From contig JAHZIX010000046.1 of the NCBI GenBank assembly GCA_022601195.1, forward strand, positions 147,445 through 211,444: a stretch of 64,000 bases of DNA. The letters are read 5' to 3'. A model generated the notes under the pieces. It had not been told where the DNA came from. It ran no database searches and saw nothing but the letters and a program-made list of their open reading frames with translations. The position numbers and the translations under genes are program-made. Below are positions 34,295 to 43,557 of the stretch, piece after piece (the stretch's first letter is position 1; the number at the start of each line of letters is the position of its first letter). Source of the DNA: Deltaproteobacteria bacterium (lineage in GTDB: Bacteria > Acidobacteriota > Thermoanaerobaculia > Multivoradales > JAHZIX01).

Positions 34295-35761
34295 CTAAGG
34301 GGTACCGAAGGGAGCTGCAAGACCTGCTGCGGTCAGGCCCTGCTCACTGTCGCTGTGCCGCTTTAGGAAGGTTTCTGGCCGACTCATGACTTTGGCCATA
34401 TTCCAACCTTTGCGGACATCCCCAACGGAAACCTTGCCGGTTGCCATGGCGGCACCCAGTTTGAGATAGGTCCGAGCCTTGCCTCGCATTTTGTAGCGTA
34501 CCTCGAGGGCGTGGCGCCAGAGCTTGGAGTACTCGTCGTAGAACTCTTCCAAGGGGAGCTTGGTGGGCAAGACGGTGTGGACGATGTCGTAGAGCTCCCA
34601 GTCGCGAGAAGTCACGTTTTTCTCTACGTCATCCCATAGGTCCGTGCCGGGAAGAGGAGTCAGCACAGAAAAGCCGCTGTTGTAGGTCCCGTACTCATCG
34701 ATCCAATCTTTGAGCTGTTGGAAATCTTTTCTTTCCCAAGCCGGGTCGACGATGAAGTTGCAGGTGAAGCCGACCCCGAGATCTTTGAGAATCTCGATGG
34801 CCCGAACGTTATTGGCGGCAGTGTTCTTCTTGTTGACCGACTGGAGCCCCGCGTCGTCCACTTTTTCCAGGCCGAGAAAGATGGCCAGGTCACCGCAGTC
34901 TTTCCACATCTCGATCAGGTGCGGAAATTTACAAATGATGTCCGTGCGGGTCTGGACGGTGAAGTATTTCCTGATCCCGGAAGCCTTGATCTGCTGCGCC
35001 ATTTCTTCGCCGCGGCGAACGTTCATCCAGAAGATGTCATCGGTGATGAAGATGTTCGGCGCCTCGATGGTCTTGAGCTCGCGGACGACCTGTTCCGGCG
35101 ACTTTTCGCGAAAGGTGCTTTCATGGAATTTCCAAACGGAACAGAAATTACATTTGAAAGGGCATCCGCGGGCGGTTTCCAATAGAGCCAGCGGTTTGCG
35201 AAAGTTGATGTAGTAGTTGGGAGCATAGTGGCGGATCAAGTGCCGGGCCGGCAACGGCAGGCTATCGATATCTCTGCGAGCTGGGGCGTGCCCGGTCTCT
35301 ACCTGGCCCTTGGCTGTGTTGAGCACGAGGCCGGGAACTTCTTCGAGATTCTTATCCCGCTCGAGGGCATCGACCATGGGGACGATGATTTCCTCGCCAT
35401 CGCCAACAGCTATGGCGTTGATATCCGGATCTTGGAACCAGGCGGGATCTCGGGAGGCGTCGTGGCCACCGACGAGAATAAAAGCTTCCGGCAGCTTGCG
35501 GCGAATTCGCCGGACCGCTTCCAGGGTTCGGTACCTTTCGGTGGTGAAGTTACATTGCAGCCCGACGACTTGCGGAGCAAAGGCGCTGCAATTTTCGACT
35601 CCTTGTTCGAGCCCGTCGATACGGAAGTCGAAGATCGCGCAGTCGTGACCCTCCGGTTCCAGTACCCCGGCGACACATTCGAGGCCCAGTGGCTCCACGA
35701 AAGTGATGAGCTCTAAGCCCAGGATGCCTTGATTGGCGGGCTTGATGAGAGCAATCCTCAT
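34295..35761 (-). CDS. B12-binding-domain radical SAM protein
   Basis: 488 residues from the ATG at 35761 (MRIALIKP, AGGCAGAG upstream); the 23 residues of frame before it look non-coding. Residues about 1-150 form a cobalamin-binding-like domain, without the canonical DxHxxG loop that I can see. The radical SAM core carries C200-x3-C204-x2-C207 (ARGCPFKCNFC), and a C-terminal extension follows. This layout is the cobalamin-dependent radical SAM class (methylases such as hopanoid C-3 methylase, and ring-forming enzymes). Product unknown; an HpnR-like role is one possibility. Divergent from the RHS gene at 36018. Confidence 0.85.
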   Translation of the reverse strand: MRIALIKPANQGILGLELITFVEPLGLECVAGVLEPEGHDCAIFDFRIDGLEQGVENCSAFAPQVVGLQCNFTTERYRTLEAVRRIRRKLPEAFILVGGHDASRDPAWFQDPDINAIAVGDGEEIIVPMVDALERDKNLEEVPGLVLNTAKGQVETGHAPARRDIDSLPLPARHLIRHYAPNYYINFRKPLALLETARGCPFKCNFCSVWKFHESTFREKSPEQVVRELKTIEAPNIFITDDIFWMNVRRGEEMAQQIKASGIRKYFTVQTRTDIICKFPHLIEMWKDCGDLAIFLGLEKVDDAGLQSVNKKNTAANNVRAIEILKDLGVGFTCNFIVDPAWERKDFQQLKDWIDEYGTYNSGFSVLTPLPGTDLWDDVEKNVTSRDWELYDIVHTVLPTKLPLEEFYDEYSKLWRHALEVRYKMRGKARTYLKLGAAMATGKVSVGDVRKGWNMAKVMSRPETFLKRHSDSEQGLTAAGLAAPFGTP

Positions 35762-36017
35762 GGGGTCTCTGCCTTTCTCGATCCTCGAGGAGGATCTCTT
35801 GCGAGCCAAATAGCAGGCGCTGCTAGGCACCTTCTTCCCGATTTCTACCTGATTTCCTCAAGATTAGCACACGGGAGAGTCGACCCCAGGGAGTCTCCTC
35901 GGGGGATGGACTAGGTCCCTGCCGTGAAACGCCGTTCGACCCCCTTAGGCTGTCAAATCCGCTCTTCAATATAGAGGCGAAAATCATGAACTGCTCAAGC
36001 AAGACTGAAGGAGACGA

Positions 36018-39000
36018 ATGGAAGCCATGAGGAAAGGCCGCAGCGTTCCGTTCTTCTGTGATCTGCCCCAGCGGGGGACTCGGTTTGTCGCAGTGTCCCT
36101 ACTGCTTTGCCTGCTGTTCGCCTCCCTGGCCCAGGGACAAGAGATACCCGGGGATGCCAATGGCGACGGCCGTCATGGCGCAGCGGACATCTCGGCCATC
36201 GTGGAGGAAGTTTTAGAGCAGGGGAACGCTTTGCCTCAGGCGGAATGTACCGGTAATCAAACGCTGGATGTACTGGACGTCATTTGCGTCCTGGACTTGA
36301 TCGAGACGACAGCCCCTTCGATTGTAGATTTTCAGCCGAAATCGGGAGTGCCGGGGACTCTGGTGACGATCCAAGGGGAGCACTTGACGACTCCTGGAGG
36401 GACGCCGGCGCAGATCTCCGTGCCAGCGCAGCAGAGTGGCAGTCTCGTCGTGCCCGTCACCACCTCTTCTCCACAGAGCCTCGGTTTTGTCATTCCCGCT
36501 GGCGCTGCTACCGGCCCCATTACCGTGACCATGCCGGAGCGGCCTAGCGCCACCTCTTCTGCGAGCCTGTCGATTCTGCCTTCTTCAGACTTCACTCTGT
36601 CGATCGCACCGTCATCCCTGATGCTGATTCAGGGGGAGGCCGCGAGCTTCGCCGTGACGATGGCTTCTTCCAATGGCTTCTCGCGCTTGGCGACCCTGGC
36701 GGTCGGCGGGTTGCCCAGCGGGGTCTCGGCGACCTTTTCGCCGAGCCAGATCGCTCCCGGTCAGATGTCCATTCTGAACCTCTCGGCCGGGGTCGGTGCC
36801 CCCTTGGGGTCAGCTACTTTGACGATCACGGCCTCAGCAGAGGTCGAAGGCATTCCCCTCCAGGAATCGGCCTTGGCAAGTCTCGTAGTCGAAGCCGTCA
36901 CCACGACCTTTCGCGGCCGCACGGTGGTCGCTGATGCTCTTCAGACGCCCTTGGCAAATGTCACCGTGTCGATGCTTGGATTCGACGGTGCGGGCAGTAG
37001 CACGGGTTGCGCCGGCCAGACGACCTCCGATGCCGCGGGCAATTTCGTCTTGGCGAGCTTGCCCCAGGAGTGCACTGGAGACCAATTGGTGAGATACGAC
37101 GGCAGTACGGCAACGGCTCCCCCTGGGGAGTATGCCGGGGTCGATCTGGTCTACACCCTGACCTCGGGCCAGGTGACCACTTCACCGGTTCTAGTCCACC
37201 TTCCCCGGGTGGACAACGCCGAAACCGTTTGGGTGACTCAAAACGCCGCCGACGATCAGCATTTCGTCTTCTCTTCGATACCGGATCTGGAAACGACCAT
37301 CTATGCAGGGACGACCCTGAGTTTGGTGGACGGCAGCCAACCAGATCCGTTTCCTTTGACGGCCGTTGCGGTGCCCGTCGACCGCCTGCCGGAAGAGATG
37401 CCCCCATCGAGCTCCGAGATTGACCCCTTCATCGTGGCCTTTCAGCCCGCCAACGCCAAGGCCAGCCAGCCCGTGGCGGTGACCTTTCCAAACCTATTGG
37501 CAACTCTCCCCTTTACCGCCGTGTCCCTTTCGACCCTCGATCCGTTACAGGGGACCATGGTGATTTACGGCACCGGCACCGTTTCTGCCGATGGTCGGCA
37601 GATCGTTCCCGATTTCGATCCTGCTTTCCCGGGGCGACGCTACGGAATCGTGAACTTCGATTGGCACGGGCCCCGCATCCCTCCGCCCCCCCGGATCAAT
37701 CCGGCCCCGCCGGGTAGTGGGCCGTGTCCCCAGGGCATCAAACCCATCGACCCGGCCTCCGGTCTGGAGATTCTTCAAGAGACGGACCTGGTGATTCCTG
37801 GCCCTCGGGGAGAGCTTCGCATCGATCGAATCTACCGGACACTGTCAACGGAGGTCGGGCCGTTCGGAGTCGGTTCCAGCCACGGGTACAGTCATCGGCT
37901 CGATACCAATAACCCCAGCACGGCGGCGTTGGTCAACCTGGTGTTGCCCGGGGGGAGCAGAGTGCCCTTCGTCCGCTCTCCGGACGGGCTGCTTCGCAAT
38001 AGCTCTGTTCCAAAATTTTTCGGTGGGACGTTGACGACACCGAGCTCCGGGCCCTCCATTCTCCGCCTCGAGGACGGTAGTGAGTTGAGCTTTCAGATCA
38101 GCAATGGCGCTCTCGGATCGGTGCTGCAATCGATTCGCGACCGGTTTGGCCATACGACGACGTTGATTCGAAACTCAGGAGCTCTGGCCCAGATCACCGA
38201 GATCCGAGACCCCGTGGGACGGCGCTTGCTCCTGAACTACGATGGAGCGGATCGCATCACTCAAATTACCGATCCCATCGGTCGCCAAGTCAGCTACACC
38301 TACAATTCCCAAGGAACTCTGGAATCCGTCACGGATGCCGGGGGAGGAGTTACTTCCTATTCCTATGACTCCCAGAATCGTCTTTTGACGGTCACCGATG
38401 CTCGGGGAATCATCGTCGCCAGCAACACCTATGATGGCGCGGGCCGGGCCATTGAGCAGGTCCAGGGAGATGGTGGGGTTTGGTCCTTCACCTACACTTT
38501 GACCAATCCCCTCGTCCCTACCAGCCCCATCGCTGAGACATGGATCGTCGATCCGGAGGGACACTCCACCCGCTACCGGTTCAACCCGCAGGGCTTTCTC
38601 GTTTCAGTCCTCGACGCCCTCGGGCAGCAGTTGGTGCTCGATCGGGAGGAAGGAAGCAATCGACTTCTGGGAGTGTCCGGCGCTGCTGAGTGCAGTCTGT
38701 GCGGTACCAATCCGACCGCCGGGGACGTCCTATTCCAATATGACACGGCAGGCAATATCACCTCGACCACAGATCAGATGGGGCAGGTCACAGAGTTCAC
38801 CTACGATGCCAGCTCTCGGCAGCTGACCGAGGTGCGAGATGCGCTGGGTCACGTTTCCCAGTTCAGCTATTCCCCCTTTGGACTCCTCACCGAGGCGGTG
38901 GACGGCCGAGGAGTTGCTTCGTTCCTCCAATACAACTCTCTTGGTGACCTCCAGTCGTTGATCGATGGGGCAGGTTTCGAAACTCAATTTGAACATGACG

Positions 39001-40880
39001 GCTTTGGCAACCTGATTTCCATGTCAGATCCTTTAGGAGAAGAGACCCGGTGGGCCTATGACGCTCTTTCTCGCCCGGTCGAGCAAGTCGGGCCCTCCGG
39101 GAGAAGAACCCTCTTCGAGTACCACGACGTTTTTGGAGTCAGTGCGATTCGAGGGCCGGGTCCGGAATCGATCACGTTTCAATATGACGAGGTTGGCAAC
39201 CTCCTTTCCGTGGCAGATGTTCGTGGCAACACCACCAGTTATGTCTATGACGAGTTGAATCGAATGGTGTCCCGGGTCGACTCTGTGGGAGCCATGAGCC
39301 AGTGGGAATATGACCGGACTGGGAACATCGTTCGCTCCCTGGACCGGCGAGGCGAGGAAGGGATCTATCAATACGATCCCCTCGGACGGTTGGTGCGGGA
39401 AGAGTACGCGGACAGTTCTGTAGACAGAGCCTATGACCCAAGGGGCCGGCTCGTCGAAGTCTTTGATTCTCAATCAGGATTATTCTCGTTCAGCTACGAC
39501 GCCAACGGCAGGCTTTCTCGAGCCTCTGGACCGGTAGGAACCGTGGTCTACCAGAGGGACGCTCTTGGCCAGGTCTCCAACCGTCAGGTGCTGGGCCACG
39601 AGGTGGCTGAATACACTTACGACCCGGTGGGGAACCTCCTGTCCGCATCCTTGGGAAGCCTCTCTGTTGACCTGACTTGGGAAAATCGCAATCTTCTCGA
39701 CCAGATGAATCACTCTGTAGGTACTAGCTCGAGCTATACCTATGACAGCAGCGGTCGCCTTCTCGCTCTGGACCACCGGCTGGGAGCTACGGAGATCTTC
39801 ACCCAAGCTCATGGCTACGACCGGTCCGGCTATCGTACGTCCTCTTCCGTCAATACGGACTCACTTCTGCTGACTCCTGCGAGCCTGCGGGTATTCGACT
39901 CGGAATCGAATCGCCTGCTCCAGGATGGGGCTGCTACCTTTGCCTACGACGAGGGCGGTCGGCGATCCTCTCGGGTCACCAGCGAGGGGGCGACAGACTA
40001 CACCTGGGACTCCCGGGGGCGTCTGTCCTCCCTCACCTACCCCGATGGCGCAGTGAAAACCTTGACCTACGATTTTTCGGGAAACTTGATCGGTGTTTCT
40101 TCGGCCGGTAACGGTGGAATGGACGACCGGCTCTACGTTCGAGATGAGATCGGTAACGTTCTCGCCTACACGGACCAGGGGTTGGCGGTGACGGTGTTGT
40201 CGGGATTCGAGATCGATCAATATTTTGGCCAGGTGCATCCGGGGTCCGGGATTCAGGTGGGATTGACGGACTCTTTGGAGAGCACGGTGGCGGTCGTGGA
40301 TGAACTTGGGGCCGTTGTGGCTAGGTTGAGTTATGAGCCCTTCGGCGAGACGCATCTCACCGGAAGCTCGACTTATCCCTTTCGATTTCTAGGAAAGACC
40401 TCATACGACGAAGACCTCTATGACTTTCGGGCGCGAGTTTATGACTCCGCGACCGGACTGTTCCTGAGCGAAGATCCCCTGGATTTCGTCGGAGGCGACC
40501 CCAATCTGTATCGCTACGGCCTCAACAATCCGACCAACCTGACGGATCCCACGGGTGAATTCGTCGTCGCCGCCTTGGGGGTTATCGCCATCGGCTATGT
40601 GGCGTACACGGCTTACCAGAAAGGCCGTGCGTTTATCGATGCTGCGGAGAGGTACGGCGACTCCACTCAAGCTTGTGTAGATCTGATCGACGCCAAACCT
40701 GGTTGTGATGAAGAAGAGCTCCTGCGCCGTTGCCAGGGGCGGAATCGGGACTTCACTCGCGCGCTGTCCAAAGGTCTGGAATTTGGCGCGAGCGTCCCCG
40801 GAACTTCCTTGTCCGGCCCCCCGCCGACCTCCGCACCGGAAGCCATCGCCGAAGGTGTCAAGGCCTTGGCAACGCCGTGA
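36018..40880 (+). CDS. Secreted RHS-repeat protein with N-terminal dockerin and IPT domain
   Basis: 1620 residues, ATG with AAGGAG 6 bp upstream. After the signal peptide (VAVSLLLCLLFASLAQG) residues about 42-95 form a dockerin type I-like domain: a clear first calcium loop (GDANGDGRHGAADISAIVEE) and a weaker second (NQTLDVLDVICVLDLI). Next are an IPT/TIG domain (about 97-178), an Ig-like domain, a carboxypeptidase-regulatory-like domain (about 298-350), an RHS entry domain (about 577-630), YD repeats and an RHS core (about 1408-1515; YDFRARVYDSATGLFLSEDP). The C-terminal 105 residues hold one membrane-like helix and a Cys-containing tail with no evident toxin domain. It overlaps the next gene by 1 bp and heads a six-gene block. 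Confidence 0.9.
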   Translation: MEAMRKGRSVPFFCDLPQRGTRFVAVSLLLCLLFASLAQGQEIPGDANGDGRHGAADISAIVEEVLEQGNALPQAECTGNQTLDVLDVICVLDLIETTAPSIVDFQPKSGVPGTLVTIQGEHLTTPGGTPAQISVPAQQSGSLVVPVTTSSPQSLGFVIPAGAATGPITVTMPERPSATSSASLSILPSSDFTLSIAPSSLMLIQGEAASFAVTMASSNGFSRLATLAVGGLPSGVSATFSPSQIAPGQMSILNLSAGVGAPLGSATLTITASAEVEGIPLQESALASLVVEAVTTTFRGRTVVADALQTPLANVTVSMLGFDGAGSSTGCAGQTTSDAAGNFVLASLPQECTGDQLVRYDGSTATAPPGEYAGVDLVYTLTSGQVTTSPVLVHLPRVDNAETVWVTQNAADDQHFVFSSIPDLETTIYAGTTLSLVDGSQPDPFPLTAVAVPVDRLPEEMPPSSSEIDPFIVAFQPANAKASQPVAVTFPNLLATLPFTAVSLSTLDPLQGTMVIYGTGTVSADGRQIVPDFDPAFPGRRYGIVNFDWHGPRIPPPPRINPAPPGSGPCPQGIKPIDPASGLEILQETDLVIPGPRGELRIDRIYRTLSTEVGPFGVGSSHGYSHRLDTNNPSTAALVNLVLPGGSRVPFVRSPDGLLRNSSVPKFFGGTLTTPSSGPSILRLEDGSELSFQISNGALGSVLQSIRDRFGHTTTLIRNSGALAQITEIRDPVGRRLLLNYDGADRITQITDPIGRQVSYTYNSQGTLESVTDAGGGVTSYSYDSQNRLLTVTDARGIIVASNTYDGAGRAIEQVQGDGGVWSFTYTLTNPLVPTSPIAETWIVDPEGHSTRYRFNPQGFLVSVLDALGQQLVLDREEGSNRLLGVSGAAECSLCGTNPTAGDVLFQYDTAGNITSTTDQMGQVTEFTYDASSRQLTEVRDALGHVSQFSYSPFGLLTEAVDGRGVASFLQYNSLGDLQSLIDGAGFETQFEHDGFGNLISMSDPLGEETRWAYDALSRPVEQVGPSGRRTLFEYHDVFGVSAIRGPGPESITFQYDEVGNLLSVADVRGNTTSYVYDELNRMVSRVDSVGAMSQWEYDRTGNIVRSLDRRGEEGIYQYDPLGRLVREEYADSSVDRAYDPRGRLVEVFDSQSGLFSFSYDANGRLSRASGPVGTVVYQRDALGQVSNRQVLGHEVAEYTYDPVGNLLSASLGSLSVDLTWENRNLLDQMNHSVGTSSSYTYDSSGRLLALDHRLGATEIFTQAHGYDRSGYRTSSSVNTDSLLLTPASLRVFDSESNRLLQDGAATFAYDEGGRRSSRVTSEGATDYTWDSRGRLSSLTYPDGAVKTLTYDFSGNLIGVSSAGNGGMDDRLYVRDEIGNVLAYTDQGLAVTVLSGFEIDQYFGQVHPGSGIQVGLTDSLESTVAVVDELGAVVARLSYEPFGETHLTGSSTYPFRFLGKTSYDEDLYDFRARVYDSATGLFLSEDPLDFVGGDPNLYRYGLNNPTNLTDPTGEFVVAALGVIAIGYVAYTAYQKGRAFIDAAERYGDSTQACVDLIDAKPGCDEEELLRRCQGRNRDFTRALSKGLEFGASVPGTSLSGPPPTSAPEAIAEGVKALATP

Positions 40881-42274
40881 TGATGTTCAGGCAACAGCTG
40901 GAGATCAGCCTCAGATCCGGCCCGGGAACTGAGTTGGGGAGAAGGCCATCTGGCCGAGATTGGCAAGCCTCCGGGCCGCTGGCGCGGGTCTCCCTGGTAG
41001 TCCGGCTCCTAGCGAGTTTACTCCTGGTGAGCCAATCGGTCTGGGCCGGTGATCGAGGCTATGTCTACGATGAATCTGGGCATCTTGCGGGCGTCGTCGA
41101 TGCCTCCGGAGTGGTTGTTCAATATCTCTACGACGAAGCCGGCAATCTGTTGGAGATTCGTCGTTCCACCGGAGAAGGGTTGATGCTGTTCTCACTTTCC
41201 CCAGACCGCGGGGTGGTGGGTAGCGAGCTGAGCATCTTTGGCCAGGAATTCGATCCTCTCACCACCAACAATCTGGTGACAGTGGCTGGAGTGAACGCTG
41301 AAGTGGTCAGCGCTACGGAGTTTCTGCTCGTGGTGGTCGTGCCGGAAGGTGCCGAGACGGGGCTCGTGAGTGTGACGGTGGCAGGGGAGACCGTCGTTTC
41401 CCCAGAGCCCTTTCAAGTACTGACTCTGCCAGAAGTTTTCAGTTTGATGCCTCGGTTCTTGGTCTCCAGCGAAGTGGCTCCCACTCCCTTCTCCAGTGCC
41501 TCCGTGGTGGGTGAAAACTTGGTTGACGCCACATTCACATTCTTCCCGGAAGTGGTTCCTTCCGCCGTTGAGGTGACTTCTGTGGCCTCGGCGCCGGACG
41601 GCCAAAGCGCCATGCTCGATGTGGAGATCGCCCCCGGGGCGACGGGGAGTTTCGTGGTCGTCGCCAGCAACAGTGCGGGGAGCACCAGTCCGTTGCCAAG
41701 CTCTGAAAACTCGCTGTTGATTCTCCGCGGGCAAGAGGACGCGGACGGGGATGGGCTGACCAACGGGGAAGAGCTCGCTTATGGGACCGATCCCTTGCAA
41801 GGGGACTCGGATGGCGACGGTTTTGGCGACTCTGATGAGGTGGCCACAGGCTCCGACCCAGCCGATGCCCTCAGCCTGCCGGTCGACCCAGGGGGTACCT
41901 TTGGAGAGTCCTATGGGCCCGTGTTGGCCCTGCTCAATAGCCAAATGCCAGCGGTGAGCTTTCCGAGGGAGGCGACCAGCCTGGTTTTCTCCACCGTCAA
42001 CGAGGCCACGCCACCGGAGCCGGGTTTCCAGCGGGAAGCGGTGAGTCGGCGCTTCTCGGCCCTCAACGAGTCGCTCTCCCCGAGCAGTGACAGCCTGGGA
42101 GAAGCTTTCTCGAGCTCTTTTTCCATACTGAACTCGACCGCGCCACCAGCGGCGACCTATCCCTTGGAAGCTTGGGGGTTGCCCTTATCCATTCTCAACA
42201 GCCTTCTGCCTCCAGGCACCTCTGTGCCGGGTACTGCCGAGGGAGCTCCACTCAGCGTGGAAAACACTTTTTAG
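40880..42274 (+). CDS. Module A1: secreted YD-peptide/IPT/calcium-repeat protein with FSxxN repeats
   Basis: 464 residues; ATG overlaps the stop of the RHS gene (TGATG). The frame is open for 150 bp upstream, but that part lies over the RHS gene. A signal region (VVRLLASLLLVSQSVWA) is followed by a single YD-repeat pair (YVYDESGHL ... YLYDEAGNLLEIRR), an IPT/TIG domain, a second beta domain, and thrombospondin-type-3/EF-hand-like calcium loops (DADGDGLTNGEE, DSDGDGFGDSDE). The C-terminus carries about six copies of a 21-22-residue repeat with core (F/L)SxLNxxxPP, ending LSVENTF. Paralogue of the gene at 45104. I know no function; a calcium-stabilised surface or matrix protein is likely. Confidence 0.8.
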   Translation: MMFRQQLEISLRSGPGTELGRRPSGRDWQASGPLARVSLVVRLLASLLLVSQSVWAGDRGYVYDESGHLAGVVDASGVVVQYLYDEAGNLLEIRRSTGEGLMLFSLSPDRGVVGSELSIFGQEFDPLTTNNLVTVAGVNAEVVSATEFLLVVVVPEGAETGLVSVTVAGETVVSPEPFQVLTLPEVFSLMPRFLVSSEVAPTPFSSASVVGENLVDATFTFFPEVVPSAVEVTSVASAPDGQSAMLDVEIAPGATGSFVVVASNSAGSTSPLPSSENSLLILRGQEDADGDGLTNGEELAYGTDPLQGDSDGDGFGDSDEVATGSDPADALSLPVDPGGTFGESYGPVLALLNSQMPAVSFPREATSLVFSTVNEATPPEPGFQREAVSRRFSALNESLSPSSDSLGEAFSSSFSILNSTAPPAATYPLEAWGLPLSILNSLLPPGTSVPGTAEGAPLSVENTF

Positions 42275-42285
42275 GGAGGTCATCC

Positions 42286-43542
42286 GTGGGCAAGAGTCGT
42301 TGGTTTCACTCGGTGGCAATCGCCTGCTTCAGCGGGCTCGTCGCAACATCGGCTTGGGGGTTCGATAGTACCTCCGATAGTTCAGACGGGGCACTGGTTC
42401 TGACAACTCCCGGGGTTGTCGAATTCGATCCCTCTACCTTCGTTCCCCCGTTGGACCCCGATGGCGACAACATTTACCACTTCACGACCATCACCATCGC
42501 TGCAGGGGTCACGGTTCGCCTGTCCGGAGACAAGCTGAACGGACCGGTCTATTGGCTGGCCAGCGGGGCCGTACAGATCGATGGGGAGATCGATCTCAAT
42601 GGGGAGGATGGTCCCGGGGATCCCTCCTTTCCGGAGGGCTTACCAGCCATTGCCGGCGCAGGAGGTTTTTCCGGTGGAGCGGGGGGGACTGCGGTTTCGA
42701 TAGGGCAGGCGGGGCGTGGCCCCGGCGGTGGTCTCAACGTCGAGGGCCCCGCCCAGAGCGGTGGCGGCGGTGGGCATCTGACCAGTGGTGTTAGCTCGCC
42801 CTTCGGCAATGGGGGAGCCCCTTATGGTTCTGACTTCCTGGTGCCTTTGGTGGGCGGTTCTGGAGGAGCCGGCGGCGATTTTTCCGTCTCCTCTGGTGGC
42901 GGTGGTGGCGCGGGTGGTGGCGCCTTATTGCTAGCAAGCTCGGTCTCCGTGGTCATCGAAGGGGCTATCCGCACTAATGGCGGCCGAGGTGGGGACGGCC
43001 GCTTCGGTGGTGGAGGTGGTAGCGGCGGGTCGATTCGGGTGGCGAGTCCCATCGTTTCCGGAGCTGGGATTCTCCGAGCGACTGGTGGCGGTCGAGGGCT
43101 CGGGGGAATCTCGGCATGGAACGGTGGCATTGGCTCCGAAGGCAGAATTCGCCTCGAGGCCCAACAGCAGTTGTACACCGGAGATAGCCAACCCGACCAC
43201 CTGTGGCGAGTCCCTTACAGCCCTCACCTACCCGCCAACCCAGCCCCGACGGTGCGCGTCGCCACCATCGACGGAGTCGCGGTGGCTCAGCCGAGCACCG
43301 GCAGCTTCGTGGTGCCCGATGTGACCATTGCGACGGCAGACCCTGTCGCGGTGGTGCTCGAGGGACGTTTCATTCCCTTGGGAACGACCGTCGAGGTGAC
43401 CTTTTTCTCGGACGACGGGGCCACCCAGGTGATGACCTCCTCCCCCTTGGCTGGCACCGAGGCTCTTTCTTCGGCAACCCTCTCGCTGACGATACCCAGC
43501 GGCTTCACTCGCGGTTTCGCTCGCGCCACCTGGACGCCCTAG
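42286..43542 (+). CDS. Module B1: secreted Gly-rich protein
   Basis: 418 residues; GTG start with AGGGAGGT 5-6 bp upstream and only 11 bp after gene A1. Signal peptide (SVAIACFSGLVATSAWG), then a conserved N-terminal block (SDGALVLTTPGVVEFDP, PPLDPDGDNIYHFTTITI), a long Gly-rich middle with glycine runs reminiscent of a parallel beta or glycine-helix structure, and a C-terminal Ig-like domain ending ARATWTP. Similar N-terminal blocks occur in uncharacterised secreted proteins. Paralogue of the gene at 46561. Likely exported and structural; no catalytic residues seen. Confidence 0.8.
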   Translation: MGKSRWFHSVAIACFSGLVATSAWGFDSTSDSSDGALVLTTPGVVEFDPSTFVPPLDPDGDNIYHFTTITIAAGVTVRLSGDKLNGPVYWLASGAVQIDGEIDLNGEDGPGDPSFPEGLPAIAGAGGFSGGAGGTAVSIGQAGRGPGGGLNVEGPAQSGGGGGHLTSGVSSPFGNGGAPYGSDFLVPLVGGSGGAGGDFSVSSGGGGGAGGGALLLASSVSVVIEGAIRTNGGRGGDGRFGGGGGSGGSIRVASPIVSGAGILRATGGGRGLGGISAWNGGIGSEGRIRLEAQQQLYTGDSQPDHLWRVPYSPHLPANPAPTVRVATIDGVAVAQPSTGSFVVPDVTIATADPVAVVLEGRFIPLGTTVEVTFFSDDGATQVMTSSPLAGTEALSSATLSLTIPSGFTRGFARATWTP

Positions 43543-43557
43543 GAAAAGGACCATCTC

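Noticed and set aside
40561..40880. C-terminal tail of the dockerin RHS protein as a second polymorphic toxin
   Set aside because: It holds one hydrophobic helix and a short Cys-containing, Pro-rich end without a compact domain, and the following gene is an exported protein, not an immunity candidate.
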